From Promethearchaeota archaeon (lineage in GTDB: Archaea > Asgardarchaeota > Lokiarchaeia > Sigynarchaeales > SOKP01): a stretch of DNA of 5,264 nt. Position numbers and translations under genes: made by a program. Location: the NCBI GenBank assembly GCA_019057775.1, contig JAHLWT010000282.1, positions 1-5,264 of the forward strand, written 5' to 3'. Of this stretch, positions 1 to 5,264 are shown piece by piece. The stretch's first letter is position 1; each line of letters starts with the position of its first letter. The notes beneath the pieces were generated by a model. The model saw only the letters and a list, made by a program, of their open reading frames with translations, was not told the origin of the DNA and did no database searches.

Positions 1-1384
1 TTATTTCCTGATAATTGCCGCCTTTGAAAGTTGATTCGCTACCCCATTCCCCACTATTAACACTGATCCATTTAATAATAAAGGATTTTTCGTATTGCCT
101 CAAATCCAACTTGACAGTACCTCCGTCAGTAAAATAGATCACATATTTTTCTCCCTCTTTTGCCGAAAGATATGCCTCGTCCGGTTCCCTGTCAGACAGG
201 AGGTCCATTCTTGGTTTAACTTCCCATAAGTTTATAACAGTCTCTATTTTTCTCACAGCTTTAATTGTGGCTTTTGATTTATCATTTAAACCATTGCCAT
301 GCAGTGGCCTGTGATGGCGCACTGAGGCACATCCACCAATAATATTACGGCAAAACCGTTCAACGCCATCTTCATTGGAACCGGAACCCCAGCTTGAATT
401 CTCTCCGCCATATATCTTGGTATTATTAACAGGCCGTAAAGGGAATTTATTCCTTTCTTTTAATATCCATTGCAGGGTATCCCAATGTGCCTGATTGAAA
501 TTCCGGCTGTTGATTTGTGAAATATCAATGAAAGTATAAACATCAGCCTGTTTTAATACCTGTTGGCATGCACGGCATTCTTGCGGTCTGAAAAACAGGT
601 CAAACATATCTGTTAAGTAAATTTGTATGTCTTTTTCATCAGCTATATTTTCTATGTATCTTATCCAGTACTTCCCCCATTCCGGCGGAGTACTTGTTTC
701 ATTGTCCATACAATATAAAACATTGCCATAGTCTAATGAATATGATAATAGCCTGTCAATAAATCTTTCCTGATATGATCTTATAATATCAAGATTTTTA
801 TTATACATCGGCATTCCCGGGATAGAGTGAAAGAAAGGTTGTAAATCTGAGGCAGGATGTTTTGGGTATTCTGTTTCTAATCCTGTTTCTTCTACAGTAT
901 AATTAACATTATTTTCAGGGTTCCATGGGTTCTCTTTCCAATTGTCTCTTGAGTAATCAAACCTGTCCCAGATTTCCAGTTGGACAATAATATCCCTTTC
1001 ATCGGTTAATTTTAATAGATTTTCAAATCTTTGCCAGTATTCCTGCCCCCATTTATCCAGATCATATTTTCCGTCTTGTTGTCTGAAATAAGGCCAGATA
1101 TCTCCTGAGTCCCTGGAACTCATTGTATTACGGATATAATTTCCGCCGACTTCATGTAATTCATCTAAATGTTCTTTCAAATTTTGCGATTGAAAGAGAT
1201 TATCGTTTTTCGATCCCCCCAGTAAAAGTACCGGCTGTCCTTTATGTTCCCAATATCCGGGATTTTCAGAAAACGGTTTTATATAGCTTTTTTTCAATGT
1301 GTTGTCGTCAATGTCTTTGTGCCTTGAGGTACAACTATTGCATAATACTAACAGAATAAATGTAAGATAGATTAAGTTTTTCAT
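1..1384 (-). CDS. Glycoside-hydrolase-like TIM-barrel lipoprotein, C-terminus cut by window edge
   Basis: The frame opens at an ATG at 1384-1382 and reads 461 codons without a stop to base 2, so the C-terminus lies outside the window; the 'tta' at bases 1-3 is out of frame. Residues 1-17 are a hydrophobic signal sequence and Cys18 (NSC-TS) is a plausible, slightly non-canonical lipoprotein cysteine, which suggests surface or periplasmic anchoring. From about residue 40 the pattern fits a clan GH-A (alpha/beta)8 barrel: strand 1 PVLLLGGS, strand 2 GGNYIRN, strand 3 IIVQLEIWD, strand 4 VLYCMDNET, strand 7 KIYGGENSSWG. The Asn228-Glu229 pair suits the acid/base position at the end of strand 4, and Glu328 is a candidate nucleophile. 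Residues about 400-450 (YVIYFTDGGTVKLDL, then W and G-E) resemble the small beta domain annotated as 'putative collagen-binding' that follows DUF4038/GH140-type barrels. The exact GH family and substrate are not recognisable. It lies 346 bp downstream of the UroD-like gene. Confidence 0.8.
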   Translation of the reverse strand, partial: MKNLIYLTFILLVLCNSCTSRHKDIDDNTLKKSYIKPFSENPGYWEHKGQPVLLLGGSKNDNLFQSQNLKEHLDELHEVGGNYIRNTMSSRDSGDIWPYFRQQDGKYDLDKWGQEYWQRFENLLKLTDERDIIVQLEIWDRFDYSRDNWKENPWNPENNVNYTVEETGLETEYPKHPASDLQPFFHSIPGMPMYNKNLDIIRSYQERFIDRLLSYSLDYGNVLYCMDNETSTPPEWGKYWIRYIENIADEKDIQIYLTDMFDLFFRPQECRACQQVLKQADVYTFIDISQINSRNFNQAHWDTLQWILKERNKFPLRPVNNTKIYGGENSSWGSGSNEDGVERFCRNIIGGCASVRHHRPLHGNGLNDKSKATIKAVRKIETVINLWEVKPRMDLLSDREPDEAYLSAKEGEKYVIYFTDGGTVKLDLRQYEKSFIIKWISVNSGEWGSESTFKGGNYQEI

Positions 1385-1404
1385 GATTGATATATTTAGA
1401 GCCT

Positions 1405-1615
1405 GTCTATAAACTCTATATTTCGTTTATAAATAAATAACAATCCCGATAGCTATCGGGACAAAAAACAAATAACAAATAAATTCCAAATATCAATTAT
1501 CAAATGACCGAAACAGCTTTGAATATTGAGATTTTGGTAATTGAGATTTATTTGTATTTTGGTGCTTGTCATTTGTGATTTTTAATATTTATTTAAACTT
1601 TCGGACTTTATAGAC
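1405..1615. repeat. MITE-like imperfect inverted-repeat element, ~210 bp
   Basis: The ends are exact 9-bp inverted copies, GTCTATAAA at 1405-1413 and TTTATAGAC at 1607-1615. Inside them the arms continue to match imperfectly. The left arm runs GTTTATAAATAAATA, then ACAAATAACA, then AATAAATTCCAAATATCAA. The reverse complement of the right arm runs GTTTAAATAAATA, then ACAAATGACA, then AAATAAATCTCAATTACCAA. The turn lies near 1505-1520. No ORF lies inside, and no clear target-site duplication is visible. This architecture fits a non-autonomous dispersed repeat (MITE-like) or a degenerate extragenic palindrome. The inverted-repeat structure is seen directly; mobility is inferred. Confidence 0.55.
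1444..1461. repeat. 18-bp perfect palindrome
   Basis: TCCCGATAGCTATCGGGA is a perfect 18-bp palindrome with no spacer. It sits in the left arm of the larger inverted repeat and has no counterpart in the right arm, so it looks like a later insertion or an independent element. I have the impression that this sequence recurs between genes in many Bacteroidota genomes, but I could not check that here. It is not followed by a T-tract on either strand, so it is not a convincing intrinsic terminator. Confidence 0.6.
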
Positions 1616-1664
1616 GTATTCTATTTAAGTAGTTTTATGCGCTGTGCGGTTATTCCCTAGCTAG

Positions 1665-1710
1665 TTGAAGGTCACCCTGAGCCTGCCTGCCCGACACTTG
1701 GCGGGTCGAA
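1665..1710. repeat. GC-rich repeat-like patch downstream of the UroD-like gene
   Basis: This ~46-bp block is far richer in G and C than its AT-rich surroundings. It contains CACCCTGAGCCTG, a tandem GCCTGCCTGC, and short complementary segments (CCCG at 1690-1693 with CGGG at 1702-1705; CGAC at 1692-1695 with GTCG at 1705-1708). CCCTGAGCCTG resembles the start of a common extragenic palindrome in bacterial genomes, but the matching second half is missing here. It lies 20 to 65 bp past the stop codon of the minus-strand gene. It has no T-run, so a terminator role is doubtful. Confidence 0.35.
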
Positions 1711-1730
1711 TGTTAGTGTAACAACAGTTA

Positions 1731-2900
1731 TTAATCATAAAATCCAAATTCATAACCAGCATCAAATAAAGCCACAATATTTTCCGGAGGAACACCAGAT
1801 TGTATATTATGAACGTTATTAAAGACGTATCCACCGTCTGGTTTAAATATTTCAAGGTTTCTTTTCACTTGCTCAATAATTTCGTCCGGTTTAGCAAAAG
1901 GCAAAATATGCTGGGCGTCAATACCACCACCCCAGAAAACCAGCTTTTTGCCATACTTTTCCTTAAGTACTTTTGGGTTCATATTATCTGCACTGATTTG
2001 AACAGGATTAAGAATATCGATACCATTATCAAGAAGGTCGGGAATATATTCTGCGATTGAACCACAAGTGTGATACCAAATTTTCGTTGAGGTCAGAGAT
2101 TTAATATGTTGCACCAGTTTCTTTTGTCTTGGCTTTACTACTTTGCGGTAAAATATTGGTGAAAAAAGTGGTCCTAATTGACCGCCGAGGTCATCGCCAA
2201 TCATTATCACGTCAATAAGATCCTCCACTTCAGGTAAAAACTTATTAAAGTAATCCAGCCAGAATTTCAATATCTGATCGAGCAGAGCTTCACAAAAAGA
2301 TGGATTTTCAATCATATCCATGAACCATCGTTCCAGGCCTCGCATATACCAACAAATTTCATAAACGACTCCTGTTATACCAGTTGATATAGCATACGGT
2401 GTATTCATCCGTAATTCAAGAGCCTCCTGGCGAACTCCTGTAAACCGTGTCGGGTCGTTACCTTTAGGCCAGGGATAATCATAAAGATCTTCAATTGAAG
2501 CGTCTGCAAGAGGGTGATATGAAATGTCCATGAAAAGTTTTTGATCATCAGGCATGGACCATACGACACCAAATTCATCCTTAAGATCATGCCATAGTTT
2601 ACCATCGCGGGTATTTTGTTCAATACCGCCTTTGAAACTATCGGGTGCATGTGCACAAATATAGCGAGTGTCAACTTTGAATCGTTGCAAAACTTCTTCG
2701 CATGGTTTGGCAAGTTGTTGTACAGGATCGAGTATTGTTATTTCGTCGTTTATGCCCAGATGAATAAGTAATTCATCGTACGCATTTTTGTGTATCCCCG
2801 TTTGAAAACCACCAAGATCTATGGGGACACGATCAGGAATTTCATGATTAATAGCTTTCAGAACACGTTCTCGTGCCGTCATTGTTTCTTTTCTGATCAT
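1731..2900 (-). CDS. Uroporphyrinogen decarboxylase superfamily protein (methyltransferase-like)
   Basis: This 389-residue cytoplasmic protein has no signal peptide and matches the UroD/MtaA/CmuA superfamily along its length. The N-terminus (residues 7-30, RERVLKAINHEIPDRVPIDL) is the family hallmark. Residues 233-262 (MIGDDLGGQLGPLFSP, then Y-R-K and K-P-R) are the conserved DD...GP..SP block. His277-Thr-Cys279-Gly is the H-x-C metal-site motif of the cobamide/corrinoid methyltransferase branch, and FWGGGID (322-328) and HNIQSGVPPEN (364-374) follow. The late Cys that completes the zinc site in MtaA/MtbA is not apparent; HNIQ (364-367) occupies about that place. True HemE is unlikely. A methyl-transfer role is inferred, and no corrinoid protein is encoded here. 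Met7 (codon at 2882-2880, giving MTARERVL) is an equally good or better start by family convention; neither ATG has a strong ribosome-binding site. The stop is 346 bp before the next gene. Confidence 0.88.
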   Translation of the reverse strand: MIRKETMTARERVLKAINHEIPDRVPIDLGGFQTGIHKNAYDELLIHLGINDEITILDPVQQLAKPCEEVLQRFKVDTRYICAHAPDSFKGGIEQNTRDGKLWHDLKDEFGVVWSMPDDQKLFMDISYHPLADASIEDLYDYPWPKGNDPTRFTGVRQEALELRMNTPYAISTGITGVVYEICWYMRGLERWFMDMIENPSFCEALLDQILKFWLDYFNKFLPEVEDLIDVIMIGDDLGGQLGPLFSPIFYRKVVKPRQKKLVQHIKSLTSTKIWYHTCGSIAEYIPDLLDNGIDILNPVQISADNMNPKVLKEKYGKKLVFWGGGIDAQHILPFAKPDEIIEQVKRNLEIFKPDGGYVFNNVHNIQSGVPPENIVALFDAGYEFGFYD

Positions 2901-2951
2901 TTCTTTTCATTTTAATTCATTCTTTGCCTGTTGAAACTTAGTGAAGGCTGG

Positions 2952-2976
2952 TTAGTCATTTCTTTTTAGTCATTTC
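2952..2976. repeat. 11-bp direct repeat upstream of the UroD-like gene
   Basis: TTAGTCATTTC occurs at 2952-2962 and again at 2966-2976, a 14-bp period (GAAATGACTAA twice on the coding strand). It lies 52 to 76 bp upstream of the first ATG of the UroD-like gene, a sensible place for a regulator-binding site. It may equally be chance or a small tandem duplication in AT-rich DNA. Confidence 0.35.
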
Positions 2977-2984
2977 ATTATACG

Positions 2985-3011
2985 ATGCTGTCGGATGTTT
3001 CCATCCGACAG
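2985..3011 (+). repeat. REP-like hairpin, copy 1
   Basis: CTGTCGGATG (2988-2997), loop TTTC (2998-3001) and CATCCGACAG (3002-3011) form a perfect 10-bp stem. It is preceded by ATG (2985-2987). It shares its design with a second hairpin 38 bp away in the opposite orientation: ATG, one variable base, TGTC, a variable stem top, and loop TTTC. No T-tract follows on either strand, so a REP-like extragenic element is favoured over an intrinsic terminator. Confidence 0.6.
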
Positions 3012-3049
3012 TTAATGATATGGAAAGATTTTAATCCCTCCAGTATTCA

Positions 3050-3076
3050 ATGTCAGGTGGAAACACCTGACATCAT
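3050..3076 (-). repeat. REP-like hairpin, copy 2 (inverted)
   Basis: ATGTCAGGTG (3050-3059), GAAA (3060-3063) and CACCTGACAT (3064-3073) form a perfect 10-bp stem. Read on the minus strand it is preceded by ATG and has loop TTTC, like copy 1. It begins 11 bp after the stop codon of the NagB-like gene. It could therefore also protect the 3' end of that mRNA, but the sequence after it on the minus strand (TTGAATACTGG) is not a U-tract. Confidence 0.6.
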
Positions 3077-3083
3077 GTAAATA

Positions 3084-3827
3084 TTACGATGCCGAAAGCA
3101 ACGAGGAAGATTCCCGGTCGAGATAAATCGTGCAATTCGGATGTTTCTGTAATATAGATGCTGGAAATAAATTGGTAACTTCATTTTCCAGGCAATTTTT
3201 CACCGCTTCAGCCTTCCTTTGATCCGGCACCGTACAGATGATCCGTTTTGATTTCATAATTTGTTTTATTGACATGCTGATGGCCATGGCAGGAACCTCT
3301 TCAAGAGAGCTAAACCATCCTTCTCCCAATTGTTGTTTTCTGCATTTTTCATCCAGATCAACAACCAGGTATGGGTCTTCAACTTCGAAGTCCGCCGGGG
3401 GATCGTTAAACGCCAGGTGACCATTTTCACCAATCCCGACAAAAGCAATATCGATCGGAAAGTTTGAAATAATTTCGTTTAAGCGGCGGCATTCTAAATA
3501 AGGATCAGGCTTATCGCCGTCGATAAAAAAGACATCTTTGAGTATCCCAATCTTATTTACAAATCGTTCTTTCAGGTATTTCCTGAAACTTGCCTTATGG
3601 GTATCGGGTAGTCCAACATATTCATCCAAATGAAACATTACCACTTTCGACCAATCAATATTCCTGACATGAACAAGGTGGGTTAACGTCTCGAATTGGC
3701 TTGCTCCCGTTGCCAGAATAATATGGGCAAATCCTTTTTCATCTATAGTTTTTAATATTTCCTCACCACCATCAACTCCGGCTTTAGCTCCCAGTTCTTC
3801 TTTTGTTTCAAAAGTCTCAATTTGCAT
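3084..3827 (-). CDS. NagB-like glucosamine-6-phosphate deaminase/isomerase
   Basis: This 247-residue cytoplasmic protein, close to the length of classical NagB (about 266 residues), belongs to the NagB/RpiA/6-phosphogluconolactonase fold. The family reaction converts glucosamine 6-phosphate to fructose 6-phosphate and ammonia. Visible motifs are a sugar-phosphate loop, ILATGAS (37-43), then FHLDEYVGLP (65-74) with Asp68 matching catalytic Asp72 of E. coli NagB, and GIGENGHLAFNDPP (131-144). His137 matches His143, but Asn135 replaces Asp141 and Asp142 replaces Glu148. The C-terminal FPASILQKHPNCTIYLD matches the family's S-x-LQ-x-HP ending. AFNDP argues against a 6-phosphogluconolactonase, which has a GEDGH-T-A-S-type loop. 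The altered loop could mean a shifted substrate. The gene starts 82 bp after the aminotransferase stop, so co-transcription is plausible. The start ATG lies in a 15-bp palindrome and has no obvious ribosome-binding site. Confidence 0.85.
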   Translation of the reverse strand: MQIETFETKEELGAKAGVDGGEEILKTIDEKGFAHIILATGASQFETLTHLVHVRNIDWSKVVMFHLDEYVGLPDTHKASFRKYLKERFVNKIGILKDVFFIDGDKPDPYLECRRLNEIISNFPIDIAFVGIGENGHLAFNDPPADFEVEDPYLVVDLDEKCRKQQLGEGWFSSLEEVPAMAISMSIKQIMKSKRIICTVPDQRKAEAVKNCLENEVTNLFPASILQKHPNCTIYLDRESSSLLSAS

Positions 3828-3835
3828 AATGCAAA
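3821..3835. promoter_or_regulatory. 15-bp palindrome over the start codon of the NagB-like gene
   Basis: TTTGCATAATGCAAA has 7-bp arms around a single central base, and the ATG (3827-3825 on the minus strand) lies within it. The one-base centre disfavours an RNA hairpin of full length, so a protein-binding site on DNA would be the more natural reading. The composition is AT-rich and chance is a real alternative. Confidence 0.2.
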
Positions 3836-3909
3836 ATATTAAGTGTTTTAGACTTTAATATTTGCTTTTCTGATACTATACCCTGCGAGAGTTATTCCAA
3901 TTGGGGGTG

Positions 3910-5259
3910 TTATATCAACTTGTCTCTGTTCTCATAAAATTTCACTATCGCATCCGTAATATCATCCATATCACTTTTGGTCCCGAGAAGCATATTTTGT
4001 GGAAACAACACTGCTTCTCTACAAAGTTGGTCATTGTTGGGAAGGTGATTTTCTTCACGGTATTTTTTCAATCTGTCTTTTGAAAAGAGCCGTTTGTAAC
4101 CTTTTGAATTTAAAGCTACTTCAATTAAGCCGTCTTTATTTTGCGGGCCATATCCTCCGGAACAAGGAATGCCTTCCGCTCTCAGGGCATTGAGGAATTT
4201 TTCCCTGGGAATATTGTTAAAGTACTCTTTTTTATATCTGAATGGATAAAGATGATACGCAGACCTTGTCGCTCCTTCACACAGTTTGTAAGGAAAAATT
4301 CCGGGGATATCTTTGATTTTTAATGTCAAATACTGTGCGTTTTCCAGGCGTATGTCGGCATCTTTTTTCAGCCGTTTCATCTGGGACATCAAAATGACAG
4401 CCTGAAATTCCTGCATTCTTCGGTTACTGCCAAGTACCGGATAATTACTGGTAGCCTTTACACTTCCATAAGGCCGGCCACAATTGTGGTGAGAGAAACA
4501 CCTGTCCATTATCTCATCATCATTCCCGATTACTGCACCGCCTTCTCCGGCAGGAAGGTGTTTAGAGTTCTGGAAACTAAAACAGCCGAGGTCTCCGAGT
4601 GTCCCGCATTTTTTACCTCGATATTCTGCAAGCCAGGCTTGACAAGCATCTTCGATCACTTTCAGATTATGTTTTTTAGCAATAATATTAATTTTATCCA
4701 TATCGCATGGTAAACCAAGAATATGAACAGGAAGTATGGCCTTTGTTCTCTCGGTGATTCTTTCTTCGATTTTAGCAGGATTCAAACTAAATGTTTCCTG
4801 GTCGGTATCGACAAAAACCGGCAGAGCTTTGCTGAGAAAAATCACGTTATACGAAGCAATAAAGGTGTATGGTGAAACCAGCACCTCATCACCCGCGTCT
4901 ATTCCAAGGACGTGTAGGGCTACCAGCAGGGCAGTCGTACCGCTTGCAGTGGCAAGACAGCGCCTGGCTCCCATGAGTTCAGCATATTTCTTTTCAAATT
5001 CTGCCACCTTGGTACCTCGAAACCTGTACCAGTTTCCACTGCGCAGTACGGATAAAATTTCCTCTTCAGCATCTTTATTCCAGATTGGCCATTCAGGCCA
5101 GCCTTTGGTCCTGACAGGTTGGCCGCCATGAATTGCTAGCTTATCTGTTTTCTTGCTATTGAATCCAAATGCCGGTATGGCTCCAGCTGCCATTACAGAG
5201 GCGGTTCCAATTGAAGCTTTCTCTAAAAAATACCGTCTTGAAATTTCATTTTTGTCCAT
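3910..5259 (-). CDS. Tat-exported DegT/DnrJ/EryC1/StrS family PLP aminotransferase
   Basis: This 449-residue protein starts at an ATG only 5 bp from the window edge, so its promoter is not visible. Residues 7-14 (SRRYFLEK) are a twin-arginine motif, followed by a hydrophobic stretch ending near AGAIPAFGF (25-33), so export in folded form to the periplasm is predicted. The remainder is a fold-type I sugar-aminotransferase-like enzyme: ASGTTALLVAL (105-115) binds the cofactor phosphate, VIEDACQAWLAEY (201-213) carries Asp204 for the pyridine nitrogen, FSFQNSKHLPAGEGG (227-241) carries the Schiff-base Lys233, and NRRMQEFQAVI (279-289) is the conserved family helix. All key PLP residues are present, so catalysis is likely. 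Classical members aminate nucleotide-linked ketosugars in the cytoplasm; such substrates are not expected in the periplasm, so the substrate is unknown. It is the first gene of the visible minus-strand series. Confidence 0.92.
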   Translation of the reverse strand: MDKNEISRRYFLEKASIGTASVMAAGAIPAFGFNSKKTDKLAIHGGQPVRTKGWPEWPIWNKDAEEEILSVLRSGNWYRFRGTKVAEFEKKYAELMGARRCLATASGTTALLVALHVLGIDAGDEVLVSPYTFIASYNVIFLSKALPVFVDTDQETFSLNPAKIEERITERTKAILPVHILGLPCDMDKINIIAKKHNLKVIEDACQAWLAEYRGKKCGTLGDLGCFSFQNSKHLPAGEGGAVIGNDDEIMDRCFSHHNCGRPYGSVKATSNYPVLGSNRRMQEFQAVILMSQMKRLKKDADIRLENAQYLTLKIKDIPGIFPYKLCEGATRSAYHLYPFRYKKEYFNNIPREKFLNALRAEGIPCSGGYGPQNKDGLIEVALNSKGYKRLFSKDRLKKYREENHLPNNDQLCREAVLFPQNMLLGTKSDMDDITDAIVKFYENRDKLI

Positions 5260-5264
5260 TTTAA

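Larger units (their letters stand above)
1385..1730. other. Gene-free interval filled with repeats
   Basis: This 346-bp gap separates the UroD-like gene from the glycoside-hydrolase-like gene. I see no coding potential and no tRNA-like structure. It contains a long imperfect inverted repeat (1405-1615), an 18-bp palindrome inside its left arm, and a GC-rich repeat-like patch (about 1665-1710). The Bacteroidota -7 motif (TAnnTTTG on the minus strand, seen as CAAAnnTA on the plus strand) was looked for upstream of the start at 1384 and not found. The promoter, if there is one, is unresolved. Confidence 0.7.

Noticed and set aside
1..3. Apparent stop codon (TAA on the minus strand) for the first gene
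   Set aside because: Codon phase from the start at 1384 places the last complete codon at bases 4-2, so this triplet is out of frame and the gene continues past the window.
1123..1359. 78-codon plus-strand open frame
   Set aside because: It is antisense to the glycoside-hydrolase-like gene, which reads open through the whole region with a signal sequence and barrel pattern.
1385..1730. Bacteroidota-type promoter upstream of the glycoside-hydrolase-like gene
   Set aside because: No CAAAnnTA (minus-strand TAnnTTTG) was found; the many CAAAT runs belong to the inverted repeat.
2405..2713. 102-codon minus-strand open frame in another phase
   Set aside because: It overlaps the middle of the UroD-like gene and has no family features; it is a frame shadow.
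2952..3073. CRISPR-like array
   Set aside because: There are only two short direct repeats and two inverted hairpins, with no regular repeat-spacer units.
2985..3076. Pair of intrinsic terminators between the NagB-like and UroD-like genes
   Set aside because: Neither hairpin is followed by a T-tract on either strand, and the shared covarying design points to a repeat family instead.
4736..5131. 131-codon open frame on the plus strand
   Set aside because: It lies wholly antisense to the aminotransferase gene, whose motifs are intact in the minus frame; its translation shows no recognisable domain.

Overview
The window most likely comes from a Bacteroidota chromosome (a marine or environmental Bacteroidales/Marinilabiliales-like relative is my best guess). 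The DNA is AT-rich. All four recognisable genes lie on the minus strand. One is a lipoprotein glycoside hydrolase. The intergenic DNA carries short palindromes and degenerate CAAAT/ATTTG inverted repeats of a kind I associate with this phylum. The taxonomic call is inference from gene content and repeat style; no marker gene is present.

In transcription order (right to left): (1) 5259-3910, a DegT/DnrJ/EryC1/StrS-type PLP aminotransferase with an N-terminal Tat signal; (2) 3827-3084, a NagB-like glucosamine-6-phosphate deaminase/isomerase with a variant active-site loop; (3) 2900-1731, a uroporphyrinogen-decarboxylase-superfamily protein of the methyltransferase-like type with an HTC motif; (4) 1384 to beyond base 1, a secreted or lipid-anchored TIM-barrel glycoside-hydrolase-like protein, open at the window edge. 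Gaps are 82, 183 and 346 bp, so a single operon is possible but unproven; the two larger gaps are filled with repeats.

The 2901-3083 gap holds two inverted hairpins of near-identical design whose stems differ by compensatory base changes (REP/REPIN-like), plus an 11-bp direct repeat. The 1385-1730 gap holds a ~210-bp imperfect inverted repeat with GTCTATAAA ends (MITE-like), an 18-bp perfect palindrome inside one arm, and a separate GC-rich repeat-like patch.

Together the genes suggest an accessory carbohydrate-catabolism locus: glycan cleavage at the cell surface, an amino-sugar phosphate step in the cytoplasm, a possible methyl-transfer or decarboxylation step, and a periplasmic PLP enzyme of unknown substrate. 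No transporter, regulator or SusC/D pair is visible, so the substrate cannot be named. No rRNA, tRNA, CRISPR array or transposase gene was found.
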